20,784 nucleotides of DNA from Vibrio sp. (GCA_007124475.1 SLFB01000229.1:1-20784); one strand, 5' to 3'; counted from the first letter of the stretch, positions 8,675 to 18,130 are shown. Made by a program: numbers and translations. The notes: generated by a model not told the origin, from the sequence alone.

Positions 8675-11293
8675 TTACTCAACCTCTCCAATAAACTCAC
8701 CATTTTCGGCAGCTAAATAGATACGTTGAACTGGCTGCTTGTCAGCAAGTTTATTTAATAAAGCTAATGAAATAGGCGGTAATAATTGCCCTTCGATAAT
8801 CGCTTCAAGCATACGAGCTCCATTTTCAGAACGTGTCGCACGATTTAAGATCTCTTCGATCAAACTATCTTTAATCACGACCTCTGCTAAGTACCGTTGT
8901 TTAAATAGTTGTTCGAGTCGAGTCAATTTACCTCGTACAATCTGTTCTAAAACCTCTTTATTGAGTGGTAAGTAAGGAATAATTTCCATACGAGCGAGTA
9001 ATGCAGGTTTAAAAAATGCAGCTAATTCAGGATATAGCTGTTCATCCAATAATTGAGGTTGCTGAGCATAATCAACAATAGTTTGATAACCGAGATTTGA
9101 GGTAAGGAAAAAGACAATATTTTGGCAATCAATTAATCTACCTTCACCGTCAGCTAATTCACCTTTATCAAACGCCTGATAAAACAAGTTGAGCACTTCG
9201 GGATGCGCTTTTTCTACTTCATCTAATAACACAACAGAATAAGGCATTTTACGAATGGCTTCGGTAAGAATACCGCCTTCACCATAACCGACATAACCAG
9301 GTGGAGAACCGATTAAACGTGAAACCGTATGTTTTTCCTGATATTCAGACATATTAATGGTGGTTAAAAATTGCTTTCCACCGTATAACTGTTCAGCAAG
9401 TTGGACAACCGTTTCTGTTTTACCCACACCGCTAGGACCAACCAATAAAAAGGCTCCTTTGGGACGTCCAGGGCGACGCAAATCTGCACGAGCTGTTAAT
9501 AGATGGTGATGAACTCGCTCTATAGCCGTGTCTTGTCCTTTAATGACTTCACTCAAAATAGAGGTGAGATGAGTAATTTTATGTAACTCATCACTATTCA
9601 TTTGATCAACAGGCACACCTGTCCAATCAGCAATCACTTCTGCGATCTGTTGGGCATCAACTTGTGGATGCATTAAACGTTCAGAATGCGGAATATTACC
9701 TAATGTTTGGTACTCCGCTCGTAGTTGGCTCAATAACTCATCACGTTCCACTTGAGTTTCTTCACTCTGACTACCCGAGTCATCAAGAAGCTGTTCGCGC
9801 AGCGTAATAATCCGACCAATGATCGTTTTCTGCTCTTGCCAACGTTGCGTTAACTCTGCTTTTTCAGCTTCATCGCTGGCTTCCTGATTACATAACTCGT
9901 CTAAACGATGCGTATCTACAACTTGGCCTAAGTATTGAGCACGCTTAAGCATATCAATTTCTAACTGTCGTTGATGACAGGCAGTTTCAAGTTGGGCTAA
10001 ACGCTTAGGAGGAGTGGTAATATTAATAGCAATACGTGCACACGCCGTATCCAACACGTCAATGGCTTTATCCGGAAGTTGCCTGCCTGAAAGGTAACGA
10101 GCTGAGAGCTCCGCGGCAGCTTTCAATGCATCATCAGTAATCAATACGTTGTGGGCTTTTTCGTAAACACGATTCAATCCGCGTAGAATATCGACGGCTT
10201 GCCCAATACTTGGTTCTTCTAATTTCACCAATTGAAAACGACGAGTCAGAGCTGGATCTTTTTCAAAATATTTTTTGTACTCTTTCCAAGTGGTAGCTGC
10301 AACGGTACTCAGCTCGCCTCGAGCAAGGGCTGGCTTAAGCAAATTAGCCGCATCACTCCCACCTTCTTGATTACCAGAGCCAATTAAAGTGTGGGCTTCA
10401 TCGATAAATAGAATGATGGGTTTCGGGGAGGTTTTGATAGCATCAATAACGCCTTTGAGGCGCTTTTCAAATTCACCTTTTACCGATGCCCCTGCTTGTA
10501 ATAAACCCAAATCAAGCGAACACAACTCCACGTTTTGCAGTTGCGTAGGTACGTTACCTGAGGCGACACGAAGTGCAAGACCTTCAATCATCGCACTCTT
10601 TCCGACACCAGCATCGCCGACCACAATAGGGTTGTTTTTACGTCGACGGCATAAAATATCAATCATTAAATTGAGTTCGTTTTCACGACATAAGACTGGA
10701 TCTAACTCACCATTACGAGCTTGCTCAGTAATATTGGTACAGTATTTATGTAAAGGAGAAGAAGATGCCGAATCCAGCGGCATCCCCCCCTTAGAACCTG
10801 ATTTATTTTTATCAACCACCGATTCTGCTGAATCTTGTAATAAGGTATCAAAGCCTTTTTTTAGGCTCTCTTTGTTAATATTGTCAAAAATACGGATCAA
10901 ATTTAGTGGTAAATAGCGATCCGCCCGCATTAACGCGGCCAAAAATATCACACCGGAACGGAGTTGATTTTGATTAAGCTCTGTCGTGGAAAGTAGCCAA
11001 GCTTCTTGCAATAGCTCAACCAAAAGTGGGGAAAATGCCGGATAAGTATCCAACACTTGCTCACGAGCATAACTAGCACTAATCGCATGCTTAATCGCGT
11101 CCACATCTAAATTAGCTTGCTTAGCTATAAGACGTACATCTGAAAGTGGGTTTTCAAGCAACACATGCAAAAAGTGCTCATAAGTCACCTCTGGATGCTG
11201 ACGTTCAATACATAAAGACGCAGCTTGCTCCAGTGCTAGCTTACTTTGTGCATTAAGTTTTGAAATTAACGTGGGTAATTCAATACGGATCAT
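8675..11293 (-). CDS. tssH: T6SS sheath-disassembly ATPase ClpV (TssH)
   Basis: An 872-residue AAA+ unfoldase of the Clp/Hsp100 family. It strips contracted TssB/TssC sheath so the subunits can be reused. The N domain at about residues 1-160 has the two helical repeats used to bind the TssC N terminus. The first ATPase module has Walker A GDAGVGKS (226-233) and Walker B ILFIDEAH (294-301). A middle coiled-coil domain spans about 425-530. The second module has Walker A GPSGVGKT (619-626) and Walker B VVLLDEVEKAHP (687-698). The short N-terminal MIRIELPTLISKLN helix and the position between tssL and vasH identify it as ClpV and not the housekeeping ClpB. It begins 22 bases after tssL and ends 2 bases before vasH. 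Nothing is missing. Confidence 0.97.
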   Translation of the reverse strand: MIRIELPTLISKLNAQSKLALEQAASLCIERQHPEVTYEHFLHVLLENPLSDVRLIAKQANLDVDAIKHAISASYAREQVLDTYPAFSPLLVELLQEAWLLSTTELNQNQLRSGVIFLAALMRADRYLPLNLIRIFDNINKESLKKGFDTLLQDSAESVVDKNKSGSKGGMPLDSASSSPLHKYCTNITEQARNGELDPVLCRENELNLMIDILCRRRKNNPIVVGDAGVGKSAMIEGLALRVASGNVPTQLQNVELCSLDLGLLQAGASVKGEFEKRLKGVIDAIKTSPKPIILFIDEAHTLIGSGNQEGGSDAANLLKPALARGELSTVAATTWKEYKKYFEKDPALTRRFQLVKLEEPSIGQAVDILRGLNRVYEKAHNVLITDDALKAAAELSARYLSGRQLPDKAIDVLDTACARIAINITTPPKRLAQLETACHQRQLEIDMLKRAQYLGQVVDTHRLDELCNQEASDEAEKAELTQRWQEQKTIIGRIITLREQLLDDSGSQSEETQVERDELLSQLRAEYQTLGNIPHSERLMHPQVDAQQIAEVIADWTGVPVDQMNSDELHKITHLTSILSEVIKGQDTAIERVHHHLLTARADLRRPGRPKGAFLLVGPSGVGKTETVVQLAEQLYGGKQFLTTINMSEYQEKHTVSRLIGSPPGYVGYGEGGILTEAIRKMPYSVVLLDEVEKAHPEVLNLFYQAFDKGELADGEGRLIDCQNIVFFLTSNLGYQTIVDYAQQPQLLDEQLYPELAAFFKPALLARMEIIPYLPLNKEVLEQIVRGKLTRLEQLFKQRYLAEVVIKDSLIEEILNRATRSENGARMLEAIIEGQLLPPISLALLNKLADKQPVQRIYLAAENGEFIGEVE

Positions 11294-11315
11294 TATAATA
11301 ACCTAGCCTTTATAA

Positions 11316-12089
11316 TTAGAGTATTTGGTTTAATTGATTTAAAACATCAGAGGATTTAGTATGTAACAAATAAGAATAACCTAAAAACACACCACCCCAA
11401 ATAATTAAGAAGCCGATCAAAACTGACCAAATAGGTAACTGTCGACTTAACTTATATTTAGATTTCACAACATGCTCAGTCGCAGAGGTTAATTCTTTTG
11501 GCTCATTATCATCAAGAGAGTTAATAATATTATGTAAACGACTGATCACTTTTTCACGCTCATTACGACCATTATCCATTACACGATATTTACCTTCAAA
11601 ACCTAAAATCAAACAATGATAAATAAACTCTAGTAACAGGCGGTAACGTTCAGGCTCACCTTCTAAACGGCTGAGAATAGTAAATACCTTTTCACCTCCC
11701 CACGTTTCATTGTGAAAACGCGATAACATTGAATGCTCAGCCCACAAGCTTGAAGATCCCCAATCAGTTCCCATAACCGCTTCATCAAGAACAGCACACA
11801 AAATATAGCGATAAGCCATCAATATAGCGTGTTCAAAGCCTTGTTCAGTCAATTCAATCTCAATAGCCTTGATCTCTTCAATTGCCTGTTTATAAATTTG
11901 CTCAATATTGGCACACTCAGTCAAGCTTCTTACACGCAACGCTAGACCAAATAAAGGAGTCGCAGCATCAATTAAGCTATTTGAATTATTGCCTCGTAAT
12001 TGAAACCAATAATCTTGGTCATGATTCATTTGTTCAGCACTATCGAACAGAAGCCCACTGTATTGAGTATTTTTTTTATTCACTTCCAT
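11316..12089 (-). CDS. tssL: T6SS inner-membrane protein TssL (DotU/VasF), without peptidoglycan-binding extension
   Basis: A 257-residue C-tail-anchored inner-membrane protein that joins TssM and recruits the TssK-bound baseplate. The cytoplasmic DotU domain shows the family pattern LDEAVMGTDWG (101-111), SLWAEHSMLSRFHNETWGGE (114-133) and FEGKYRV (164-170). One membrane helix lies at about 219-241, leaving a short periplasmic tail. No OmpA-like peptidoglycan-binding domain follows, so cell-wall anchoring would need another protein. The ATG is 2 bases after the tssK stop, with the ribosome-binding AGGAAC overlapping the end of tssK, so the two are coupled. A run of eight A residues on the coding strand at codons 4-6 (12070-12077) is a possible slippage site. 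Confidence 0.95.
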   Translation of the reverse strand: MEVNKKNTQYSGLLFDSAEQMNHDQDYWFQLRGNNSNSLIDAATPLFGLALRVRSLTECANIEQIYKQAIEEIKAIEIELTEQGFEHAILMAYRYILCAVLDEAVMGTDWGSSSLWAEHSMLSRFHNETWGGEKVFTILSRLEGEPERYRLLLEFIYHCLILGFEGKYRVMDNGRNEREKVISRLHNIINSLDDNEPKELTSATEHVVKSKYKLSRQLPIWSVLIGFLIIWGGVFLGYSYLLHTKSSDVLNQLNQIL

Positions 12090-12091
12090 GA

Positions 12092-13426
12092 TTAGTTCCT
12101 AATTGCCCAAAATTGAAGATCAAGATCATCGAACGCTCCCGCCACATGGAAAGCAAAGCCACTTGAATGGGCCAACATCGCCCATGCCGAACTCGTTTTA
12201 TCCAACTGATAATAAGTATAACCAGCGTGATACGGCAATTGTCTAGGAGCGACAGGCAATGCTGTAATTGGAATACCTGGCAGTTGAAGAGAAATAAGCT
12301 CACGGATTTTTTCCACCGATGATACTTTCGTCTGCTGGGTAAATAATCGACGTAATTCATCAAGTGGCATGCGAGCTTTCACCGCAATAATAAATTCAGC
12401 ACTTTCGATCAACTGAGGATCATGAATCGGGGCAACCATTAACCCATACTTACGCTTGTCTAGTTGAATAGAAACCGCTCTCGGTTCAAGAACAATGCTT
12501 AGGCTTTGTCTTAAACTACGAATTAAAGGTTGAAAAGACTGACTCGGCATTTCATGATTATAACTTGGAATCGTTGGTGGTAATCGACTTTCATCAGTGA
12601 AGGTTGCCAATTCTCCACAAACACTCGCAAGGCATTCAAACAAACGTTCAGGATGTAAACTACGTAGCTCAGCTAAGTGTTGCATCTGTGGTTGTAAACG
12701 GTTTAGTGCTTGTAACAACATAAAATCCGAAACATCAGCCACACCACCTTGTGATGGTGCACTAATACGTTGTGCAATATTTTTGGCACGCTCTCGCATT
12801 AATCCTGAGATTTCATTAATAAAACGGTGAAGTGACGGATTACTTGCTACATTAATATGGCACGGAATAAAATCAGGGTCTAAAACAATACTTCCATCAG
12901 GACGTTTCTCCATAATACGCGCAACCGCAATAGAGGCATAAGAGCTACGATCTTCTTTTTCGAGCATTAGCTGAATACGAACTGGAGAGACATCTAACGT
13001 TGTCGTATCGCCTCTAACGGTATGCACATCACGCACTTCTAAACGGCTGCTGACAAACCGGCCAGTCCCTCTTTCTTCAGGCCAATTAATCTCCATCAAT
13101 GAATCACTGCGTAATGGAATAGCTAGGTAGACGAGTTGGTTAGCAAGAGAAGCATCTTCTATTTCTAAAGCATCAGGTAATACGTCTTCTTGAGGAATAC
13201 GAAAAACCGTCCCATCAGGCATAATACCAACTGCACGTTCAATAGCGATACGACCGAAAGAGAGATACTCAGGGTTAAGTGATAACTCAGAAACACCATG
13301 TAAATAGCGACTTACGGATAAAATTCGCTCATCTATATGATATTCTAAAAAACGTTGTTGCTGCTGGAAATGCTGGGGCTTAATAAACAGTCCTTCATTC
13401 CAAATGACACGATTACGCGCAAACAT
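12092..13426 (-). CDS. tssK: T6SS baseplate-membrane adaptor TssK (VasE)
   Basis: A 444-residue cytoplasmic protein that links the TssE/F/G baseplate wedges to TssL and TssM. The family is recognised from the N-terminal signature VIWNEGLFIKPQHFQQQQRF (8-27), the central helical region rich in LQALNRLQPQMQHL, and the C-terminal YYQLDKTSSAWAMLAHSSGF, which belongs to the head domain contacting the membrane complex. The length is normal for TssK and no membrane segment is visible, as expected. The start lies 4 bases after the tssJ stop and the stop 2 bases before tssL, forming a coupled tssJ-tssK-tssL block. An overlapping antisense or out-of-frame reading gives no recognisable protein. Confidence 0.96.
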   Translation of the reverse strand: MFARNRVIWNEGLFIKPQHFQQQQRFLEYHIDERILSVSRYLHGVSELSLNPEYLSFGRIAIERAVGIMPDGTVFRIPQEDVLPDALEIEDASLANQLVYLAIPLRSDSLMEINWPEERGTGRFVSSRLEVRDVHTVRGDTTTLDVSPVRIQLMLEKEDRSSYASIAVARIMEKRPDGSIVLDPDFIPCHINVASNPSLHRFINEISGLMRERAKNIAQRISAPSQGGVADVSDFMLLQALNRLQPQMQHLAELRSLHPERLFECLASVCGELATFTDESRLPPTIPSYNHEMPSQSFQPLIRSLRQSLSIVLEPRAVSIQLDKRKYGLMVAPIHDPQLIESAEFIIAVKARMPLDELRRLFTQQTKVSSVEKIRELISLQLPGIPITALPVAPRQLPYHAGYTYYQLDKTSSAWAMLAHSSGFAFHVAGAFDDLDLQFWAIRN

Positions 13427-13430
13427 CTTG

Positions 13431-13910
13431 TTACTCCACTCTTTTCAGTTTTACATCGTAGTCTTTGAAATACATCAAAAGATGATACTCCCTACCCTTA
13501 TTCAATACTTTTACTGCTTTTTTCCATTCACTTAATTCTGGTTCCGAAAAATGCGCCATCACTCCGATATAATTAGTATTTTCATTAATTTCAAAAGAGT
13601 TAACGAATTTAAATTGATCGGGTGTCAACACATAATCGTAAATAGCAATAAAATTACTACGCAATGCTTTTTTATAATCTGCTTTAATTTGGTCATAATC
13701 TGCTGACATAAACATTGAGTCATCTCTAAGCTCAAATACTTGTATTTCTACCGGGGAAGCTTCTCCCCAAATATTTGGATTAGCTCCTTCATCACTAACC
13801 AAACTAAATGTAACCTTCGTAGGCTGTTTAGCTGGCTCATATTTTTCTGATGAACTACACGCGCTTAACATCGTCAATAGTATCAACAGAATAAAAGACC
13901 TTTTATTCAC
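13431..13910 (-). CDS. tssJ: T6SS outer-membrane lipoprotein TssJ (VasD), GTG start
   Basis: A 159-residue lipoprotein that tethers the TssM periplasmic domain to the outer membrane. From the chosen GTG start the protein begins M-NKRSFILLILLTML and reaches the lipobox LSAC, with Cys18 as the lipidated residue and Ser next to it, which favours the outer membrane. The mature part has the SciN-like beta-sandwich features: SPVEIQVFELRDDSMF and ADYDQIKAD around a TssM-contacting loop. The frame stays open upstream to 13985, but that would add 25 hydrophilic residues before the signal peptide and overlap the FHA gene. The GTG one base after the FHA stop has GGAG seven bases upstream, so it is preferred. 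The gene is followed by tssK after 4 bases. Confidence 0.92.
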   Translation of the reverse strand: MNKRSFILLILLTMLSACSSSEKYEPAKQPTKVTFSLVSDEGANPNIWGEASPVEIQVFELRDDSMFMSADYDQIKADYKKALRSNFIAIYDYVLTPDQFKFVNSFEINENTNYIGVMAHFSEPELSEWKKAVKVLNKGREYHLLMYFKDYDVKLKRVE

Positions 13911-13911
13911 A

Positions 13912-15375
13912 CTATAGCTCCAATTGCTTTTCGCGAATTTTCTTATCGTACGACTGCTCAAAGATTTCCCAAAATAACTTTTCAAAACCCTTCTGACGAT
14001 GAGAGGTCAACTCTTGGTAATAATGGCAGTACATATCCCATGCCCATGAGTCTGATGTTTGCTTTTGCTTATCACTATTTCGTTTATAATGCTCAAAACG
14101 ACGTAATAGTACTTGTGGGGAGAATGCATTAAGAATTTGATTTAAAGCTTCACTGGTTGCGTGTTGCATTGCTTCATTGTGATTACGAATATTTTTTAAA
14201 CTCTCAGAAATAGCGGCAGGTGCAGATAAATGGACTAAGCTTTTATCTGCATCATAGAGTGTTCGAATAGTTTCTGCATAAGATAATCCTAACCGAAGTG
14301 GGTTGTCCTCTATCGGTTGCAAGTTACGGTTCATCATACCGAAGCGGCTTTCACTGGCTTGTTGATGCAACTCTAGCAAACCTTTCACACAAGCTTGTAA
14401 TGATTGTCCAAGTTCTTCCGATAACATATGCATTCTAGCCATATCATGGCTATTCGCTACTTCCACCCCCAATCCTGTTAACATCGGACCGGTGAGTAAA
14501 TGATTCACGCTCGTTGGCTGTGCACTCTCTACTTCTTTTTGGGGTTGATAATTTTTAGCGACTTCTTCTTCTAATAAATCTAATACATTTTCGTCCATAT
14601 TTAAGCCCTCTGATGCGTTTTCATTACTGTACTTAGCATTAAAAGATGTTGATTGCTGAGAAGCCTCATCCACTGATGCAACATTTTCTATGCGATGCTT
14701 TTTACCTAAACCAAGAATTTTCTTTAAACGAATGGATGATGTCATTTCGTACTCACTATCTGCTTGTGGTGTAAATTGAAGCGATGCACTTCCTTCATCA
14801 TAATTAGATGCTAACCATTCTTTTTTTTCAGCGTTCTTTGGTAAGTCATCTAATAATGATTGCTCTTCATTTGTCTCATTTATTAAATTATCTAGAGCAA
14901 TTAGAGGGTCGACAAAGGTTGTTTGAACATCAACATCAATAGTACGCATTTCATGCCAATCAGCGTCTTTAAGTAATTCTATCCCATTATTTTCGAACAA
15001 TTCCTCAAGAGATCCATGAGCTAATAAATCACTTTCTCCAATAGACTCCAAAATGATTCGAATTAAATAAGATCCAATCCTAACCTCATCTTTATGCTCT
15101 AACTTCGCAAACGATCCTCTCCCTAAAGGCATGTGAGAGCCATTGATATAGGTATGACCACATAAATCCTGAAGACAGAAAGCACCATCTATAACACTAA
15201 CACCACAGTGTCTAGGATGTATTTGACCTTTTGAATCAATCAGATACCAATCTACATTATTATTTTCAGATCCAATAATTCCACCTTGCGTTGTAAAAAC
15301 ACATTGTGCTGATAGTCCCGACTCAAGTAATTGGGTATTGGTAACTATCATAGAAAGCGTCCGATTCTTCTGCAT
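13912..15375 (-). CDS. FHA-domain T6SS scaffold protein (VasC/TagH-like), degenerate phosphopeptide site
   Basis: A 487-residue cytoplasmic protein. A forkhead-associated domain lies at about residues 25-108 and a helical C-terminal T6SS-FHA domain at about 290-480, joined by an acidic linker of low complexity. The FHA fold is readable from GGIIGS (31-36), IHPRHC (52-57), YINGS (76-80) and VRIGSYLI (98-105). The usual phosphothreonine-contacting Arg after the first Gly is Ser36. The usual Ser three residues before the conserved His is His53. Asn78-Gly79 is kept. No PpkA kinase or PppA phosphatase gene is in the window, so a structural role without phosphorylation control is plausible but inferred. 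V. cholerae has an FHA gene at this place. The start has AAGG nine bases upstream; a later ATG at residue 9 is an alternative. Confidence 0.9.
   Translation of the reverse strand: MQKNRTLSMIVTNTQLLESGLSAQCVFTTQGGIIGSENNNVDWYLIDSKGQIHPRHCGVSVIDGAFCLQDLCGHTYINGSHMPLGRGSFAKLEHKDEVRIGSYLIRIILESIGESDLLAHGSLEELFENNGIELLKDADWHEMRTIDVDVQTTFVDPLIALDNLINETNEEQSLLDDLPKNAEKKEWLASNYDEGSASLQFTPQADSEYEMTSSIRLKKILGLGKKHRIENVASVDEASQQSTSFNAKYSNENASEGLNMDENVLDLLEEEVAKNYQPQKEVESAQPTSVNHLLTGPMLTGLGVEVANSHDMARMHMLSEELGQSLQACVKGLLELHQQASESRFGMMNRNLQPIEDNPLRLGLSYAETIRTLYDADKSLVHLSAPAAISESLKNIRNHNEAMQHATSEALNQILNAFSPQVLLRRFEHYKRNSDKQKQTSDSWAWDMYCHYYQELTSHRQKGFEKLFWEIFEQSYDKKIREKQLEL
13918..13921 (-). promoter_or_regulatory. 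Ribosome-binding site that decides the tssJ GTG start
   Basis: GGAG on the minus strand sits seven bases before the GTG at 13910-13908 and lies inside the last codons of the FHA gene, so ribosomes finishing that gene are well placed to start tssJ. No comparable site was identified for a longer reading. Confidence 0.7.
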
Positions 15376-15378
15376 GTT

Positions 15379-16395
15379 TTACTGCCTTACCTGTATAAGC
15401 ACATTCTTGTCAGAGGCTTCACTACCTAGAAAAGATGACCAACCTAGCGCTACCCCACTATCACGAGATAAACTCATCACCGGGACTTCACTTTCATCCA
15501 TCGTTAATTCAAGATCGTACGCCATTTGTTCTCGTAAAATAAACTCAACTAATTTACATAATGGCTGATACTCTTTACCTGACGGTAAAAAGTCTGCGAA
15601 TCGTTCGCGTGTTAAGTTTTTTATACAAATAATGAATTTACCATTACAGTCCATTACTGATTCACCTAACATAGTATTAATACCCAACTCACCATTCTGC
15701 TTACCTAGACTCATTTGCTGATCAGTTGCTATATTGACTTTTCTTCTTATCCACTGGCGAATACTAACCTCTTTTAAATCGAAGCAATGAGCTATGATTC
15801 CCGCCACAACCTGAGGAGAACGACTTCGTCCAGCCAAAGTACCCGCATAAGCGAGCATCTTGCACCAGTTAATCGGAGTTTCTCCTCGAAGATCTGCATC
15901 ACCTAAGCCTACTAAAGAGAATAACTGTGATGAAAATTGATCCTGAGCTCCAACTTGAAAACGCACGTAATAGCGATATTTCCGCCATACTCGATAAACT
16001 AAGCTAATCAGTCGATTATTAAAAAAATCTAAAAACGGACGTTTAAATCCTCCGGGCTCTTCTTCCACTAATTGCTGTAAAAAAAAACCAGGGAGAGGAG
16101 ACTGTGCACCAGTTAAACCAAAAAAATTTGTTTGCAGAATTAAGCGATCATCTTTTCGTTCATATAGCTCTGTTACATCCGAAGGTGCAAAGCCTAAACT
16201 CGGGTTCGCACTGAATACCAATTGACAAGTTCGTTCCCAATCTTCTGATTCAGGATTAGAAGCGTTAAGTTTTTGAAGTAGCTCAACCAATTGATAAAAA
16301 TTATACACTCTTACATCATTAGGTAACTGAGCAGAAGACTCTTGCAACATCGGCATCTCTATATTAATGGCTGCATTCCTGTTTGTGTTCCCCAT
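15379..16395 (-). CDS. tssG: T6SS baseplate protein TssG (VasB)
   Basis: A 338-residue baseplate wedge protein that works with two TssF copies and TssE and carries TssK. The family is recognised from VRVYNFYQLVELLQKL near the N terminus, the highly conserved GLTGAQSPLPGFFLQQL segment at about 97-113, FLDFFNNRLISLVYRVWRKY, and a C-terminal LGWSSFLG at about 318-325. The chosen ATG overlaps the end of tssF by 37 bases and has only a weak AGAAG box. Starts at 16356 or 16350, just after the tssF stop, are also possible and would remove 13 or 15 residues before the conserved part. Three long T-runs fall within a 106-base stretch of the coding strand. The FHA gene follows after 3 bases. Confidence 0.93.
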   Translation of the reverse strand: MGNTNRNAAINIEMPMLQESSAQLPNDVRVYNFYQLVELLQKLNASNPESEDWERTCQLVFSANPSLGFAPSDVTELYERKDDRLILQTNFFGLTGAQSPLPGFFLQQLVEEEPGGFKRPFLDFFNNRLISLVYRVWRKYRYYVRFQVGAQDQFSSQLFSLVGLGDADLRGETPINWCKMLAYAGTLAGRSRSPQVVAGIIAHCFDLKEVSIRQWIRRKVNIATDQQMSLGKQNGELGINTMLGESVMDCNGKFIICIKNLTRERFADFLPSGKEYQPLCKLVEFILREQMAYDLELTMDESEVPVMSLSRDSGVALGWSSFLGSEASDKNVLIQVRQ

Positions 16396-18125
16396 GTGTA
16401 CTTCTCTTGATTAGATGCATTAATAACTATTAACTCATGAAAAGAGTTAATACTGGCATAAAGAGCAAAAAAGTGACTGAGTACCGTACCAAACAGGTAT
16501 AACTCTCCCTCTGAACCAAAGCAATTTTGATCAATGTGAATCGTAGATTGCAAACCTCTTACAGGTAAGCCGCGCAAGATTTTATCAACGGGCTGTGATT
16601 CAATTTTTTGAATACCCTCAAGGCGTAAACGCGCAACTCGTTCTGCTTGTCGATCAACCAACGCTCTAAAGTCGTAAGCACGAAGTACACTACTTAATGC
16701 ATCTTTTGAAAGAAGAGAAAGATAATTGAGCGATAAATTAGAAATCAACACCCATAGCAAGCTACCATCAAGCACCGGCCGTAGTGATTGAGATGGAATA
16801 GTAATATTACTGAACGTTGCAAATGGTGGTGAGCTATCGGTCGGTTGACAGATATCGCCAATACCAAGTTCTAATGGTAGTAAACGATTAGTGCAGGTCA
16901 GTTTGATTGATACCGCTTCATCAATCTGCATGGATTGAGTTTCATCACCACGAATAAATGAGATAAAATTGTCAAAACCGTCTCCTCGAATACTATCCTT
17001 AACCCGAGTTCGGTAATACAGCGCTTCACGATGGCGAACACGTTCAACTTCATGTTGAAAACTTTCAAATGCAGAATAAACACGTTTTTCACCACGAATT
17101 CTTTGGCTATCCTGCGTTTTATCTTGCCATCCATAAACACTATCAACACTAAATACTTCATAATGTGAAGGATAACGACTGGATGGAACAATCCGGTATT
17201 CTGAACGTTTACCTGTTAAATCTATAGGATCTGCATCGTGGTCAAATAAATTGATCACGGGGGTACAATATAATTGAAAGTTCTCTTGTCGTACTCTAAC
17301 GTCTGCAGGCAGAGTTTTAGAAAAACAAATCTTTAATTTGAACGTTCCTGATACTGACTTAGGTACCACACTCGCTAAACGCGTGATATCAAAAAAATGG
17401 AAGGCTTCAGGAAAAGCAAGATACTCTTGTAATATTCGATAGCCTTCATAGACATTCGATGGATAGGGCAACAATGATTGCTCACTATTGAAACCTACCG
17501 TTTTGAACGTATTTGGGGGGAGAGTAAACTCTGTCCCTGCAACGTCAATTACGATTTTATCGAGATAATGATTAAGCCATAAATACAGCATTTGAGAGCT
17601 ATATTTATCTCCTCCTAAATAAAAACGCAGATCATTGAGATGAGCATCACCAACACTCACCTCATCTATCATATTGAGAGAAACTTCAATAACCGTTGCC
17701 TCACGGGTATGGTGTGCCGTAACACCCATACATTCCAACGGATAAATCTCCACATCACGACACGTTCTAAAATGGCATTTAGTCTCAAATACTGGCTTAC
17801 TATCTAACTGCGTGCCACGTGCGATCGTTTGTTTCTCACTAATACTCTGTGGAGTAAAAGAAACAATGCTCATACTTGGCACTGGACGCAAATAATTTGG
17901 CCATAGCATATTAATAATTGAGTGGGTTAGCTCTGGAAACTCATCTTCTACTTTTTCACGCAGACGAGCAGTCAGGAAAGCAAACCCTTCTAATAGTCTC
18001 TCGACATCAGGATCTGTGTTTCTACCGTGCAAAAAACGAGATAACTGAGGATGAATTTCAGTAAAGTGTTTTCCCTGTTCTTTAAGGAAAGCAAGCTCTT
18101 CTCGGAAGTACTTATCTTGAGCCAT
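16359..18125 (-). CDS. tssF: T6SS baseplate protein TssF (VasA)
   Basis: A 588-residue baseplate wedge protein, the largest of the TssE/F/G subcomplex, related to phage T4 gp6-type wedges. It begins MAQDKYFREELAFLKEQG, the conserved N-terminal helix of the family. It continues with FPELTHSIINMLWPNYLRP, found in nearly all members, and ends with a domain containing RGLPVRGLQSTIHID and FGSEGELYLFGTVLSHFFALY. The ATG at 18125 is preferred over an in-frame TTG at 18134, because the TTG would overlap the tssE stop and add only three residues. With ATG the gap to tssE is 5 bases. The C terminus overlaps the annotated tssG start by 37 bases unless tssG starts later. Confidence 0.95.
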   Translation of the reverse strand: MAQDKYFREELAFLKEQGKHFTEIHPQLSRFLHGRNTDPDVERLLEGFAFLTARLREKVEDEFPELTHSIINMLWPNYLRPVPSMSIVSFTPQSISEKQTIARGTQLDSKPVFETKCHFRTCRDVEIYPLECMGVTAHHTREATVIEVSLNMIDEVSVGDAHLNDLRFYLGGDKYSSQMLYLWLNHYLDKIVIDVAGTEFTLPPNTFKTVGFNSEQSLLPYPSNVYEGYRILQEYLAFPEAFHFFDITRLASVVPKSVSGTFKLKICFSKTLPADVRVRQENFQLYCTPVINLFDHDADPIDLTGKRSEYRIVPSSRYPSHYEVFSVDSVYGWQDKTQDSQRIRGEKRVYSAFESFQHEVERVRHREALYYRTRVKDSIRGDGFDNFISFIRGDETQSMQIDEAVSIKLTCTNRLLPLELGIGDICQPTDSSPPFATFSNITIPSQSLRPVLDGSLLWVLISNLSLNYLSLLSKDALSSVLRAYDFRALVDRQAERVARLRLEGIQKIESQPVDKILRGLPVRGLQSTIHIDQNCFGSEGELYLFGTVLSHFFALYASINSFHELIVINASNQEKYTWGTQTGMQPLI

Positions 18126-18130
18126 AATTA

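Noticed and set aside
10389..10916. A 175-codon open frame on the plus strand inside clpV.
   Set aside because: It lies antisense to a strongly conserved part of the first ATPase domain, has no recognisable domain and reads as the complement of ClpV codons.
12076..12363. A 95-codon frame on the minus strand overlapping the end of tssK.
   Set aside because: It is out of frame with tssK and resembles no protein; tssK codons explain the sequence.
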